From Halapricum desulfuricans (GTDB lineage: Archaea > Halobacteriota > Halobacteria > Halobacteriales > Haloarculaceae), in the NCBI RefSeq assembly GCF_017094505.1, contig NZ_CP064787.1, positions 1,364,001 through 1,428,000 of the forward strand: DNA of 64,000 bases, in the 5' to 3' direction. A program made the translations under genes and the position numbers. Positions 7,706-16,226 of this stretch are shown here, piece by piece. How positions within the stretch are numbered: the first letter of the stretch is position 1; every line of letters begins with the position of its first letter. The notes beneath the pieces were generated by a model, which saw only the letters and a program-made list of their open reading frames with translations, did no database searches and was not told the origin of the DNA.

Positions 7706-8448
7706 CGACAGTCCTCAAACTCGGCGGGAGCGTCGTCACCGACAAGGACGAGCCGGAGACCGTCGACCGGGCAGCGCTGGCGGACGCGGCGGACGCGATC
7801 GCCGAGGCGAACGGCGACCTCGTCGTGATTCACGGCGGCGGGAGCTTCGGACACCCTTCTGCCGCCGCTCACGGCGTTACCGACACGGCGGGAACCCACG
7901 ACGCGGCCGGCATCCGCAAAATCCACGACGCGATGGGCGAACTGAACGCGGCCGTCGTCGGGGCGCTGCAGGACCGGAAGGTGCCCGCGCTTCCCGTTCG
8001 CCCGCTCTCGGTCGCCTACCGCGACGACGATGGAGAGACTGCGTTCCCGTCCGAACCGATCGCGACGATGCTCGCGGAGGGGTTCGTCCCGGTCGCCCAC
8101 GGCGACGTGGTGGCCCAGCGCGGCGAGGGGGCGACGGTCCTCAGCGGCGACGAGATCGTCACGCTGCTGGCCGAGCGACTGGACGCCGACCGCGTCGGCG
8201 TCTGTTCGACGGTTCCGGGCGTTCTCGACGGCGACGGCGAAGTGATCGACCGGATCGACGACTTCGAGGCGGTCGCGTCGGCGCTGGGCGACAGCGAGGC
8301 GACCGACGTGACCGGGGGCATGGCCGCGAAGATACGGGCGCTGCTGGAACTGGAGACGCCGGCGTCGGTGTTCGGGCCGGCACAGTTGCGGACGTTCCTC
8401 TCGGGGGGCCGTCCCGGGACGCTCGTCGCTCGGGACTCGACGCCATAG
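7702..8448 (+). CDS. ipk: Isopentenyl phosphate kinase
   Basis: Amino-acid-kinase-fold protein of 248 residues that converts isopentenyl phosphate to isopentenyl diphosphate, the last step of the archaeal alternative mevalonate pathway. It starts with VLKLGGSVVTDKDE, contains VIHGGGSFGHP (the glycine-rich loop with the family's catalytic His), and carries a C-terminal TDVTGGMAAKIRALLEL segment typical of IPK. The GTG start lies inside the mvk stop (GTGA overlap). Clustering of mvk with ipk is common in haloarchaea and supports both calls. Confidence 0.96.
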   Translation: MTTVLKLGGSVVTDKDEPETVDRAALADAADAIAEANGDLVVIHGGGSFGHPSAAAHGVTDTAGTHDAAGIRKIHDAMGELNAAVVGALQDRKVPALPVRPLSVAYRDDDGETAFPSEPIATMLAEGFVPVAHGDVVAQRGEGATVLSGDEIVTLLAERLDADRVGVCSTVPGVLDGDGEVIDRIDDFEAVASALGDSEATDVTGGMAAKIRALLELETPASVFGPAQLRTFLSGGRPGTLVARDSTP

Positions 8449-8507
8449 AAGCCGGGTGAGACTGCCGGAGGCGTCGGAACTTACCCCTGTCGTCTCGAAC
8501 CGTGCGC

Positions 8508-10625
8508 ATGACCGACGACCCGCTCGCGCGCAACCGTCTCGAAAACGAGGAGAGCCCGTACCTCCAGCAGCACGCCGACAACCCGGTCAACTGGCAACCC
8601 TGGGACGAGACCGCACTCGAGGCCGCCCGCGAGCGCGACCGACCGATCTTCCTGTCGATCGGCTACTCCTCCTGTCACTGGTGTCACGTGATGGCCGAGG
8701 AGAGCTTCGAGGACGGGACGGTCGCCGAGGTGCTCAACGAGCAGTTCGTCCCGATCAAGGTCGACCGCGAGGAGCGTCCCGACCTCGACAGCGTCTACCA
8801 GACGCTCGCCCAGCTGGTCAGCGGCCGCGGCGGCTGGCCGCTGTCGGTGTGGCTCACGCCCGATCAGAAGCCCTTCCACGTCGGGACGTACTTCCCGCGC
8901 GAGCCGCGCCGCGGGATGCCCGGCTTCCTGGAGGTGCTCGGGAAGTTGCGAGCCAGATACACCGACGAGCGCGAGGAGATCGAGGCCCGCGCCGAGGAGT
9001 GGACCGAAGCCGTCGAGGACGAGCTCTCATCGACCCCCGAACGGTCGGGCGAGGTCGGCGACGACCTGCTGGCGAGAGCCGGCGAGACCGCGGTGCAACG
9101 CGCCGACCGCACGCACGGCGGGTTCGGGTCGGGCGGCCCGAAGTTCCCCCAGACCGGGCGGCTCCGGATCCTGTTGCGTGCCTACGGGCGGACCGGTCGC
9201 GAGCAGTTCCGGACCGTCGCTACCGAAGCGCTAGAGGCGTTGATCGAGGGCGGGATCTACGATCAGGTCGGCGGCGGTTTCCACAGGTATGCGACCGATC
9301 GGGAGTGGGTCGTCCCGCACTTCGAGAAGATGCTCTACGACAACGCCGAGATCCCGCGCGTGCTCCTGTTGGGCTATCAGGTCACCGGCGAGGACCGCTA
9401 CGCCGCGGCCGCCAGAGAGACCTTCGAGTTCCTTCGGCGAGAGCTTCGCCACCCCGAGGGCGGGCTGTTCAGCACGCTCGACGCGCGCAGCGCGCCGCGC
9501 GACGACCCCGGTGCGAGCGAGGAGGGGGCGTTCTACACCTGGACGCCCGCGGCGGTGCGCGAGGCCGTCGAGAGCGAGGCCGACGCCGACCTGTTCTGCG
9601 ATCGCTACGGCGTCACCGAGGCCGGCAACTTCGAGGGCGAGACGGTCCTGACTCGCGACGCCTCGATCCCGGAGCTGGCGGAGGCGTACGAACTCGACCC
9701 GGACGCCGTCGAGGAGCGCCTCGAAACCGCTCGCGAGCAGGTCTTCGACGCGCGGAGCGAACGGCCGCGACCGAACCGCGACGAGAAGGTACTGGCCGGC
9801 TGGAACGGGCTGGCGATCTCGGCGCTCGCGTCGGGCGGGCTCGTCCTCGACCCGTCGTACGCCGAGACGGCCGGCGAGGCGCTGTCGTTCTGTCGCCGCC
9901 ACCTCTGGGACGGATCCGACGACCGACTGCACCGTCGATACAAGGACGGTGACGTCCGGATCGACGGGTATCTCGAGGACTACGCTTTCCTCGCACGCGG
10001 CGCGTTCGACACCTACCAGGTGACCGGTGACCTCGAACAGCTGTCGTTCGCGCTCGATCTCGGCGACGCGCTGATCGAGCGGTTCTGGGACGCCGACGCC
10101 GGGACGCTGTATTTCACGCCCGCCGGCGGCGAGCGCCTGATCGCCCGGCCACAGGAGCTGTCCGATCAGTCCACGCCCTCGAGCGCTGGCGTCGCCGCCG
10201 AGACGCTGCTCGCGCTCGATGGCGTCCGGCCGGACGATCGCTTTGCCGAGGTGGCCGCGGGCGTACTCGAGACGCACGCCGACACGATCGAACGCGACCC
10301 GCTCCGACACGCGTCGCTGACGCTGGCGGCCGATCGCTACCGGAACGGCTCGGCCGAGCTCACGATCGCCGCCGAGTCGATCCCCGACGAGTGGCGAGAT
10401 CGGCTGGCGACGACCTATCTACCGGCCCGGATCCTGACTCGTCGGCCGCCGACGGCCGACGGACTGGACGCGTGGCTCGATCGGCTCGAGATGGCCGACG
10501 CGCCACCGATCTGGGCCGGCCGGGACGCTCGTGACGGGCAGCCGACGGTCTACGCCTGCCGGGCGTTCGCGTGCTCGCCGCCCCAGCACGACCTCGAGGC
10601 GGCGATCGAGTGGCTCCGGGAGTAG
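8508..10625 (+). CDS. Thioredoxin domain-containing DUF255 protein (YyaL/SPATA20 family)
   Basis: A 705-residue protein. The N-terminal part (about 1-165) is the thioredoxin-like DUF255 domain, with NPVNWQPW, a CHWC motif at residues 56-59, and VDREERPDLDSVY. The remainder resembles the alpha/alpha-barrel seen in N-acylglucosamine epimerase/cellulase-like folds (GGIYDQVGGGFHRYATDREWVVPHFEKML). The family's biochemical role is not established. ATG 8508 is chosen over the GTG two codons upstream. It follows ipk by 59 bases on the same strand and may be cotranscribed. Length is normal for the family. Confidence 0.92.
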   Translation: MTDDPLARNRLENEESPYLQQHADNPVNWQPWDETALEAARERDRPIFLSIGYSSCHWCHVMAEESFEDGTVAEVLNEQFVPIKVDREERPDLDSVYQTLAQLVSGRGGWPLSVWLTPDQKPFHVGTYFPREPRRGMPGFLEVLGKLRARYTDEREEIEARAEEWTEAVEDELSSTPERSGEVGDDLLARAGETAVQRADRTHGGFGSGGPKFPQTGRLRILLRAYGRTGREQFRTVATEALEALIEGGIYDQVGGGFHRYATDREWVVPHFEKMLYDNAEIPRVLLLGYQVTGEDRYAAAARETFEFLRRELRHPEGGLFSTLDARSAPRDDPGASEEGAFYTWTPAAVREAVESEADADLFCDRYGVTEAGNFEGETVLTRDASIPELAEAYELDPDAVEERLETAREQVFDARSERPRPNRDEKVLAGWNGLAISALASGGLVLDPSYAETAGEALSFCRRHLWDGSDDRLHRRYKDGDVRIDGYLEDYAFLARGAFDTYQVTGDLEQLSFALDLGDALIERFWDADAGTLYFTPAGGERLIARPQELSDQSTPSSAGVAAETLLALDGVRPDDRFAEVAAGVLETHADTIERDPLRHASLTLAADRYRNGSAELTIAAESIPDEWRDRLATTYLPARILTRRPPTADGLDAWLDRLEMADAPPIWAGRDARDGQPTVYACRAFACSPPQHDLEAAIEWLRE

Positions 10626-10742
10626 GGGTCGAATCGCAGAGCCGTTGCCGTAGGTCCGGCCGTGTCACTGAGGGAGTATAGCCACCAGCATGAGACGCTA
10701 CTCAGACCGGACTCTGGTGGGCGTCGTGTGACTCCGCTCGAG

Positions 10743-11798
10743 TCACCCGAATCGACCGTTCTCCGGAACAGCCGTCCAGTCCCCCCGGATCGCGGCGGCG
10801 ATCCACTGCTCGTCGCCGCCGGTCCGCCGTTCGACGAGTTCGACGAACCGCTCGACTGTGATCGATTCGGCCGCTGCGTTCATCGCTCGAAACACGTCGA
10901 CCAGTGTGTGCTCACCGCCGGTCTCGGCACGAATCTCTGCGTCGACGGCCCCAAGCAGTCGAGCGCCGGCGCGGTAGTGGTCGGTCGTCCCCGCCCAGCT
11001 CGTCCGGTTCGCGAGGACGACGCGCTCGCTCCCGGCGGCCAGTTCGTCCCGGAGGTCGGCCGCCGTCACGCCCTCGTATTGCTCCTGCATGAACCGGGCG
11101 CTGAGATAGCGGGCGCTGGCCTCCCGGAACCACGCCATGCCGCCGGCGGTCCGGAAGTCCTGACGCGCGTGGACGTACTCGTGGATCCAGACGCTGTGAG
11201 CGTCGCCGTCCCAGAACGCCTCGACGGTCACGTATCCGCGATCGTCGGCGTACATGAGACCCTCGTGGGGGAGCGTGTCGGGTACGGAGACGAGCACGAC
11301 GCGCCGTTCGTCGCTCGGCGACAGCGAGTACGGGCCGGCGAAGGCCTCGACGAACCCGGCTTTGCGGACCGGATCGACGTCCCGCCCCGCCGGAACGACG
11401 ACGGACAGTTCCGTTCCGTCGATCGGAACCGTCGCCGTCTCGACCGCGCCGACCAGCGCCCACTCGCCGAATCCGACCACGCCGTTGCCGGGGTCGTCAT
11501 CGACGGCACGCAGCGCCGAGGGCAGCGACGACCGATCGACGATCGCCCAGCCGCGTTCGGGGCTGGCGAGGGCCGGATCGACGCCGGCGATCGTAAACTG
11601 ATCGGACGCGCCCGAGGAATCGGTGTACGTGACGGTAACGGTCCCGGTGCCCGAGACCGACTCGACGGACGGGCCGTCGTCGGCCCCGGCTGTTGCGCCG
11701 GGCTCGAGAACGACGACAGTAACGACTGCGCCCGCGAAGAGGACGACGAGCACGACACTCACTGCCGACCCCGAGAGTTCCTGGAACCGACTGAGCAT
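10743..11798 (-). CDS. Membrane-anchored metalloprotease-like protein
   Basis: A 351-residue protein with one N-terminal membrane segment (about residues 12-31, SAVSVVLVVLFAGAVVTVVV) and a large extracellular part. A zinc-protease motif HEYVH lies at 206-210, followed by E226 in WFREASARYL, the spacing and context of a gluzincin-type third ligand. A beta-rich region that includes 'GTGTVTVTYTDSSG' precedes it. It probably acts outside the membrane as a peptidase, but family membership is not certain. It is transcribed away from the abrB-pemK pair and has no operon partner. Confidence 0.78.
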   Translation of the reverse strand: MLSRFQELSGSAVSVVLVVLFAGAVVTVVVLEPGATAGADDGPSVESVSGTGTVTVTYTDSSGASDQFTIAGVDPALASPERGWAIVDRSSLPSALRAVDDDPGNGVVGFGEWALVGAVETATVPIDGTELSVVVPAGRDVDPVRKAGFVEAFAGPYSLSPSDERRVVLVSVPDTLPHEGLMYADDRGYVTVEAFWDGDAHSVWIHEYVHARQDFRTAGGMAWFREASARYLSARFMQEQYEGVTAADLRDELAAGSERVVLANRTSWAGTTDHYRAGARLLGAVDAEIRAETGGEHTLVDVFRAMNAAAESITVERFVELVERRTGGDEQWIAAAIRGDWTAVPENGRFG

Positions 11799-11856
11799 CT
11801 TCTGACCGTTTCGGTCTACGGGACCATAACTCTCGTCGGGCGGAAACCGTTTTGAG

Positions 11857-11875
11857 TATGAATATGATATGAATA
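11857..11875. promoter_or_regulatory. Direct repeat before the AbrB antitoxin gene, candidate autoregulatory site
   Basis: TATGAATA occurs at 11857-11864 and again at 11868-11875, an 11-base period (about one helical turn), three bases before the antitoxin ATG. AbrB/MazE-type antitoxins usually bind AT-rich repeated sites at their own promoter. Binding here is inferred from position and periodicity. Confidence 0.4.
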
Positions 11876-11878
11876 CGC

Positions 11879-12145
11879 ATGACTCGAGCCGAAAAGCGCA
11901 AGGTCGGAGAGCGCGGGCAAGTCACGCTGCCCAAGGAACTTCGAGAGAAATTCGATATTCGGGGAGGAGACGAGGTACTCATCCACGAGGAAGACGGGAG
12001 GATCACCATCGAAAAGCCGGTCAGTCGGGAGGAACTGGCCGAAGGATATCGACGATACGCGACACGAGCAGCAACCCTCGAAGCGGAGCTGTCCGGCGTG
12101 TCCAGTGAAGCCAACCAGTACCTCGGTGACGCGCCGGACTGGTAA
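11879..12145 (+). CDS. AbrB/MazE/SpoVT-family antitoxin
   Basis: An 88-residue protein with the swapped-hairpin AbrB motif near the N terminus: VGERGQVTLPKELREKFDIRGGDEVLIHEEDGRITIEKP (about residues 9-47; shown only to mark the span). A helical C-terminal tail (EELAEGYRRYATRAATLEAEL) follows and probably binds and neutralises the toxin. Its stop is one base before the start of the PemK-like toxin gene. The arrangement antitoxin-then-toxin, with the small gene first, is the standard type II toxin-antitoxin layout. It most likely represses its own operon through the AT-rich repeats just upstream. Confidence 0.92.
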   Translation: MTRAEKRKVGERGQVTLPKELREKFDIRGGDEVLIHEEDGRITIEKPVSREELAEGYRRYATRAATLEAELSGVSSEANQYLGDAPDW

Positions 12146-12146
12146 C

Positions 12147-12494
12147 ATGCGTGTTCGACGCGGGGACGTCGTCATCGTCGATCCCGCAACGGGGTCAGAG
12201 CAACGGGGTACTCGTCCGTGTCTCGTCGTGCAAAACGACGTCGGGAACGACAACGCACCGACGACGATTATCGTCCCGTTCTCGACATCGTTCGGTGACA
12301 GACTCTATCCGTTCGAGGTGCTCGTCCCGGCGGACGAGTCCCCGCTGTGTGCGGACTCGATCGCCCTCTGCAACCAGATCCGCACGGTCTCTGTCGAGGA
12401 ACGCATCGCCGAGAATATCGGTCCCGTTCCGGACGCCCGGATGGCGGAGGTCGATACGGCACTCGAATACAGTCTCGGCCTGCGAGAACTGTGA
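12147..12494 (+). CDS. PemK/MazF-family toxin (endoribonuclease-type)
   Basis: A 115-residue protein with the PemK/MazF fold signature: RRGDVVIVDPATGSEQRGTRPCLVV at the N terminus (span about residues 3-27), then TTIIVPFSTS and the helix-start IRTVSVEERI. Family members cleave mRNA; the conserved Arg in the RG-TRP loop and the Ser/Thr of the PFST-like strand are present. It is separated from the AbrB antitoxin by one base and is surely cotranscribed. The ATG at 12147 gives the usual N terminus; a frame-compatible ATG at 12105 lies within the antitoxin gene. Confidence 0.92.
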   Translation: MRVRRGDVVIVDPATGSEQRGTRPCLVVQNDVGNDNAPTTIIVPFSTSFGDRLYPFEVLVPADESPLCADSIALCNQIRTVSVEERIAENIGPVPDARMAEVDTALEYSLGLREL

Positions 12495-12800
12495 CTACCT
12501 GTTCTCGCGCTGCTCGACCTTGTTCAGCTCGATCAGGAGTCGGAAGACGGCCTTGACCAAGTTGGCGTCGACGTCGAACTGCTCGGCGTTGTCACCGGCG
12601 CGTTCCATCACGGCCTGCTCCTGCTGCTCGTCGGTCGTCGGCAGCCCCTTCTCGGATTTGACCTGCGCGATCGTGTCCGCGACGTAGGTTCGCTGGGCGA
12701 TCTTCTCGACGATCTCGCGGTCGATCGTCTCGATCTCCTCGCGCAGTTCCTCGAGGCTCATCTCGTCCGGGTGCCTGCCGTCTGTGTCGTTGTCAGCCAT
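12495..12800 (-). CDS. Chorismate mutase
   Basis: AroQ-type all-helical chorismate mutase, 101 residues. It converts chorismate to prephenate for Phe and Tyr. The family's active-site pattern is visible: the arginine in AQRTYVADTIAQVKSEKGLP, a catalytic lysine, and KAVFRLLIELNKVEQ. From the ATG at 12800 it overlaps the 3' end of the shikimate kinase gene by 43 bases. The alternative ATG at 12761 (MSLEELREEI) would give an ATGA four-base overlap and a shorter protein of 88 residues; either could be correct. Its stop abuts the convergent pemK-like gene. Confidence 0.92.
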   Translation of the reverse strand: MADNDTDGRHPDEMSLEELREEIETIDREIVEKIAQRTYVADTIAQVKSEKGLPTTDEQQEQAVMERAGDNAEQFDVDANLVKAVFRLLIELNKVEQRENR

Positions 12801-13618
12801 GTTGATCCGTCCCGTTGGTCCCACATCTCTCGTACGTCCTCTAATGACTCCCGGTCCCCGACCGCGACGACGCTCGGGCCGGTCCCCGACAGCGAGACGC
12901 CCGTAACCAGCGGCATGGCCTCGACCATCGGGTCCGTCGAGAAGTCCAGTGCCGCCGAGAAGGCCAGCCCGTTGACCGTCATCGCGCGGCCGTACGCGCC
13001 CTCGCGGGCCAGATCGAAGGCCAGCTCGGCCATCGGGGCGACCCGCTTGCACCGCGTCACGTCGGCGTCGGCGCTGAACGACCGCTCGTCGGGCGTCCAG
13101 ACGAGCACGTCCCAGTCGACTTCCTCGCGGGCGAGCAACTCGTCGGTCGTGTTGTCGGTGACGGTGACGCCCCCGAGCATCGACGCCGAGGCGTCGTCGA
13201 ACGCGCCGGTGACCGTGACGCCGACGTCCCGGGCGGCCATCACGCCCAGCCGGGCGGCGTCCTCTCGGGTCATCCGATCGGTCGCGTCCAGCGCGTCGAG
13301 CGTCGCCATGACGGTCGCGTTGGCGGCTGCCGATGACGATTTCAGCCCCGAAGCCATCGGTACCTCGCTCTCAGTCTCGACGCGTGCGCCCGATATCTCC
13401 GGGCCGCCGTGGGCGTCGAGTACGTACTCGACGCAGGTCTCGATCAACCGCGTGTCGGCGTCGGGTTCCTCCGCCACCGTGCCGGTCACCTCTTCGGTGT
13501 CGTCGAACAGTTCCACTGTCGCGGTCGTGTAGGCGTCGATAGCGAACGCCGAGCCCTTGCCGGTCGCGAGCGCGTTGAGTACCGTCCCGGCGGCCGGTGC
13601 CCGTGCCTGTCCCTGCAT
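12758..13618 (-). CDS. aroK: Shikimate kinase, archaeal GHMP type
   Basis: A 286-residue GHMP-superfamily enzyme that makes shikimate 3-phosphate; archaea use this fold in place of the bacterial P-loop shikimate kinase. It starts MQGQARAPAAGTVLNALATG, has the ATP motif VPMASGLKSSSAAANA near residues 82-97, and a C-terminal GVSLSGTGPSVVAVGD. The start at 13618 gives the standard N terminus; an upstream ATG adds 15 unrelated residues. Transcription continues into chorismate mutase with overlapping ends, linking two steps of the aromatic amino-acid pathway in one message. Confidence 0.95.
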   Translation of the reverse strand: MQGQARAPAAGTVLNALATGKGSAFAIDAYTTATVELFDDTEEVTGTVAEEPDADTRLIETCVEYVLDAHGGPEISGARVETESEVPMASGLKSSSAAANATVMATLDALDATDRMTREDAARLGVMAARDVGVTVTGAFDDASASMLGGVTVTDNTTDELLAREEVDWDVLVWTPDERSFSADADVTRCKRVAPMAELAFDLAREGAYGRAMTVNGLAFSAALDFSTDPMVEAMPLVTGVSLSGTGPSVVAVGDRESLEDVREMWDQRDGSTWLTTTQTAGTRTR

Positions 13619-13705
13619 GGTCGTCGCTGGGTTCGAACTGGATATATGGGTGGTGGTTCGCAACGGGAACGAAATACGGAGTGTGGCTGGATCGAAATAC
13701 CGGAC

Positions 13706-13906
13706 CTAGTCTTCGAGTTCGAAGGCGATGACCGCTTCGGCCTGATACTGGCGGTCCTCCGCGGTCGCGATCTCGACCCCGAACTCTTCGACTTCGACCC
13801 AGTGGATGTTCTCGAGTGTCGCCTCGGCGCGCTCGATGGCGTCGTCGACCGCGTCCTCGAAGCTCTCTGTGCTCGTCCCGATCAGCGTGATTTTCTTGAA
13901 TACCAT
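13706..13906 (-). CDS. Dodecin (flavin-storage protein)
   Basis: A 66-residue protein that matches dodecin over its whole length: [20 protein letters not shown] at the start, then the tryptophan of [10 protein letters not shown] that stacks on flavin, and [11 protein letters not shown] at the end. Dodecins form hollow 12-mers; haloarchaeal ones store riboflavin or lumichrome (known for Halobacterium). I chose the ATG at 13906 rather than the one three codons upstream, to match family N termini. It is a single gene 88 bases upstream of shikimate kinase on the same strand. Confidence 0.95.
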   Translation of the reverse strand: MVFKKITLIGTSTESFEDAVDDAIERAEATLENIHWVEVEEFGVEIATAEDRQYQAEAVIAFELED

Positions 13907-14024
13907 GGGTATCACCTGCCGGCACGACTCCCGAGCGGGTCACGTGCCACTCGAAATTTATCACGGAAGACCGATATAGTTACCGACCGCCACAGTCTTG
14001 GCCTCCCGCCCCCGAGAGAAGGAT

Positions 14025-14747
14025 ATGCGGTACGAGGACCAGGGACTGCGCGAGCCGCGCGACGACGAGCCGTGGGTCAGCTCCGGACCGGGCGACGGCT
14101 CGCTCCCGCGGACCGAGGCGGTCAAAGACGAGCGCGTCCGCCGGTGGGACGTCGCGACGCCGAGCGCGACGCTGATCGGCCGGGCACAGAGTCCGAACGA
14201 GGACGTCCCCGAGCGCCTTCGCCGGCTTCACGAGGAGCGTCACCCGGCGATGGCCGGTCACAGCGAGCGCATGCACCGGCTGGACAAGATCCGGATCGCC
14301 CACGCGATCTGTTCGCGACTCGATCTGACGCCCTGGGAGCGAGACCGCGTGCTCGGGCTGATGGCCGACCTCGACCTCACGGCGTTCGGGAGCCAGCGGG
14401 CCATCCCCACGGTCGCGCTCGTCGTCGTCAGCCACGTCGTCGACCGCGAGCGCCAGCGCCAGCTCGGCCTGCACGACGGCGACCGGCTGGCCGAGCTCTC
14501 GGCCGACAGCATGGAACGGCTCTACGAGCTGTACGATCCGATCACCGACGACGAGACCTACCAGCAGTTGCTCGACCGACAGGACCTGACGACGACGAAC
14601 GTCAATCGCCTCAAGCGCGTACTCAAATCCCAGATCGAGGAACGAGACCTCGACGGGTCAGTACTGGGGCGGTCGCCGTTTCGCGATCCGAACCTCCCGA
14701 CAGTCAGTGCGGACAGTGACCGTGCCGAACGACCGGAAGACACCTGA
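14025..14747 (+). CDS. Haloarchaeal 'RNA polymerase subunit epsilon'-like protein
   Basis: A 240-residue acidic, helical protein. The N-terminal 60 residues are disordered-looking and charged. The core, about residues 50-205, includes WDVATPSATLIGRA, HPAMAGHSERMHRLDKI, TPWERDRVLGLMADLDLTAFG and a cyclin-like helical pattern ending NVNRLKRVLKSQI. I recall this family being annotated in haloarchaea as DNA-directed RNA polymerase subunit epsilon; the helical repeats would also fit a TFB/cyclin-like fold. The name rests on memory of that family, not on a catalytic motif. The ATG at 14025 matches the family start. Confidence 0.7.
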   Translation: MRYEDQGLREPRDDEPWVSSGPGDGSLPRTEAVKDERVRRWDVATPSATLIGRAQSPNEDVPERLRRLHEERHPAMAGHSERMHRLDKIRIAHAICSRLDLTPWERDRVLGLMADLDLTAFGSQRAIPTVALVVVSHVVDRERQRQLGLHDGDRLAELSADSMERLYELYDPITDDETYQQLLDRQDLTTTNVNRLKRVLKSQIEERDLDGSVLGRSPFRDPNLPTVSADSDRAERPEDT

Positions 14748-14881
14748 CCTCACACGGCGGTACGTCTGTTCTGCGTCGGTCGTGCCGTCGTGTCGCGTGG
14801 TGAGCGAGTGCGGTTGAGAAGAAACCGCATGAGACGACTCCTCACATCAGACCTTTGTCGGGGGCACTTCTGAGTGTGGTT

Positions 14882-15856
14882 GTGGAATACGTAAGATTAG
14901 GACAAACTGGACTGGAAGTGTCGCCGATCGCGCTCGGAACCTGGCGATTCGGGATGGAACACGAGGAAACCGGTATCGTCGAAACGGGTCGAGAAGAAGC
15001 CCACGAACTGCTCGACGCGTACGCCGAAATGGGCGGCAACTTCATCGACACCGCCAACGGCTACGGCGGAGGCGACTCCGAACGCTGGATCGGTGAGTGG
15101 CTCGACGACCGGGATCGCGAGGACTACGTGATCGCCTCGAAGTGCTACTGGTCGGACGTCTCGCGCTTCCAGGAAAATCTCTCGGCGAAGAACGTCCGCG
15201 CGGAAGTCGAGGGCTCGCTGGCGAAACTCGATACGGAGTATCTGGATATCCTGTACCTGCATCGCTTCGACGACGACACGCCGATCGAGAAGACCCTGCG
15301 CACCGTCGACGATCTCATTAGCGAGGGGAAAGTCCACAACGTCGGCCTCTCGACGGCTGACGCCTGGAAGCTGACCAAGGGCCTCTGGAAGGCCGATGTC
15401 AACAACTACGAGGCCTTCACGGTCACTCAGCCCCAGTACTCGGCCGTCTACCGGGACCCGGTCTCAGAGTATCTCGACGTCTGTGAGGATCAGAATCTGG
15501 CGGTCTGTCCGTACTCGCCGCTGCACGGCGGCTTCCTGACCGGGAAGTACGAGCGCGTCGGCGACGGCGCGGTCGAGGCACCCGACGGCTCGCGCGGGGA
15601 CATCGACGAGCACTTCGAGGACTGGTACCTCAAGGAAGACGCCTGGGACGTCCTCGAGGAGATCCGTGCCGTGGCCGAGGAGACCGGCGCCTCGCCGGCC
15701 CAGGTCTCGCTTGCGTGGCTGCTCCACCACGAGGACCTGACAATCGTGCCGATCATCGGTGCCCGGACGCCCGATCAGCTCGAGGAGAACCTCGGCGCGG
15801 TCGACGTCGAGCTGACGGACGCACAGTTCGAGCGGATCGACGCCGCAATGGAGTGA
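14882..15856 (+). CDS. Aldo/keto reductase
   Basis: A 324-residue TIM-barrel NADPH oxidoreductase. It begins VEYVRLGQTGLEVSPIALGT, contains FIDTANGYGGGDSERWIGEWL (the catalytic Asp and Tyr of the family), then DYVIASKCYW and YLDILYLHRFDD, and a C-terminal VPIIGARTPDQLEENLGA cofactor-binding segment. It is closest in style to the potassium-channel beta-subunit/YajO-like branch. The substrate cannot be told. The GTG at 14882 gives the standard N terminus; TTG or GTG codons a little upstream are possible but unlikely. Confidence 0.93.
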   Translation: MEYVRLGQTGLEVSPIALGTWRFGMEHEETGIVETGREEAHELLDAYAEMGGNFIDTANGYGGGDSERWIGEWLDDRDREDYVIASKCYWSDVSRFQENLSAKNVRAEVEGSLAKLDTEYLDILYLHRFDDDTPIEKTLRTVDDLISEGKVHNVGLSTADAWKLTKGLWKADVNNYEAFTVTQPQYSAVYRDPVSEYLDVCEDQNLAVCPYSPLHGGFLTGKYERVGDGAVEAPDGSRGDIDEHFEDWYLKEDAWDVLEEIRAVAEETGASPAQVSLAWLLHHEDLTIVPIIGARTPDQLEENLGAVDVELTDAQFERIDAAME

Positions 15857-15977
15857 AATCGTCTCTCGACTCGTTCGCGAGGACGCAGTCGTGTGACTGA
15901 CCGGCCGATCGCTTGCACCAATCACGGTGGAGAGGATGCTTCGACAGGTGGGCGGTCATCGGTTTCGAGGCGGGGAC

Positions 15978-15984
15978 TTATATT
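15978..15984 (+). promoter_or_regulatory. TATA box for the zinc-ribbon gene
   Basis: TTATATT lies 23-29 bases before the ATG at 16007, the spacing expected for a leaderless haloarchaeal transcript. It stands out in GC-rich DNA. No gene overlaps it. Confidence 0.5.
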
Positions 15985-16006
15985 GTTCAAGAATCTATTG
16001 TAGAAT

Positions 16007-16174
16007 ATGTCGATCACACAGAAACAGTACTGTCCGTCGTGTGAAGAACAACGAACGTTCATCCAGGTTGCGACGACGACCCTGAACGTCGGTGAGAAAA
16101 CCAAGTGGCGCTGTCAGGAGTGCGGGTACCGGGCCGTTCGGATCGGTTCCGCCGTCGATACGGCGACTGCGTGA
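16007..16174 (+). CDS. Small zinc-ribbon protein
   Basis: A 55-residue protein with two CxxC knuckles, CPSC at residues 9-12 and CQEC at 36-39, separated by a basic strand-forming stretch (EKTKWRCQECGYRAVRIG). This is a rubredoxin/TFIIS-like zinc ribbon with no other domain. A TATA-like box sits at the leaderless distance. Haloarchaea carry many such microproteins, some shown to affect growth or biofilm formation, but this one has no assigned role. It precedes the response regulator gene by 52 bases. Confidence 0.75.
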   Translation: MSITQKQYCPSCEEQRTFIQVATTTLNVGEKTKWRCQECGYRAVRIGSAVDTATA

Positions 16175-16226
16175 CCGCGTCGACGATAGTCAAATTACAA
16201 GTTCGTGACGCTCGTAGCTGTCATCG

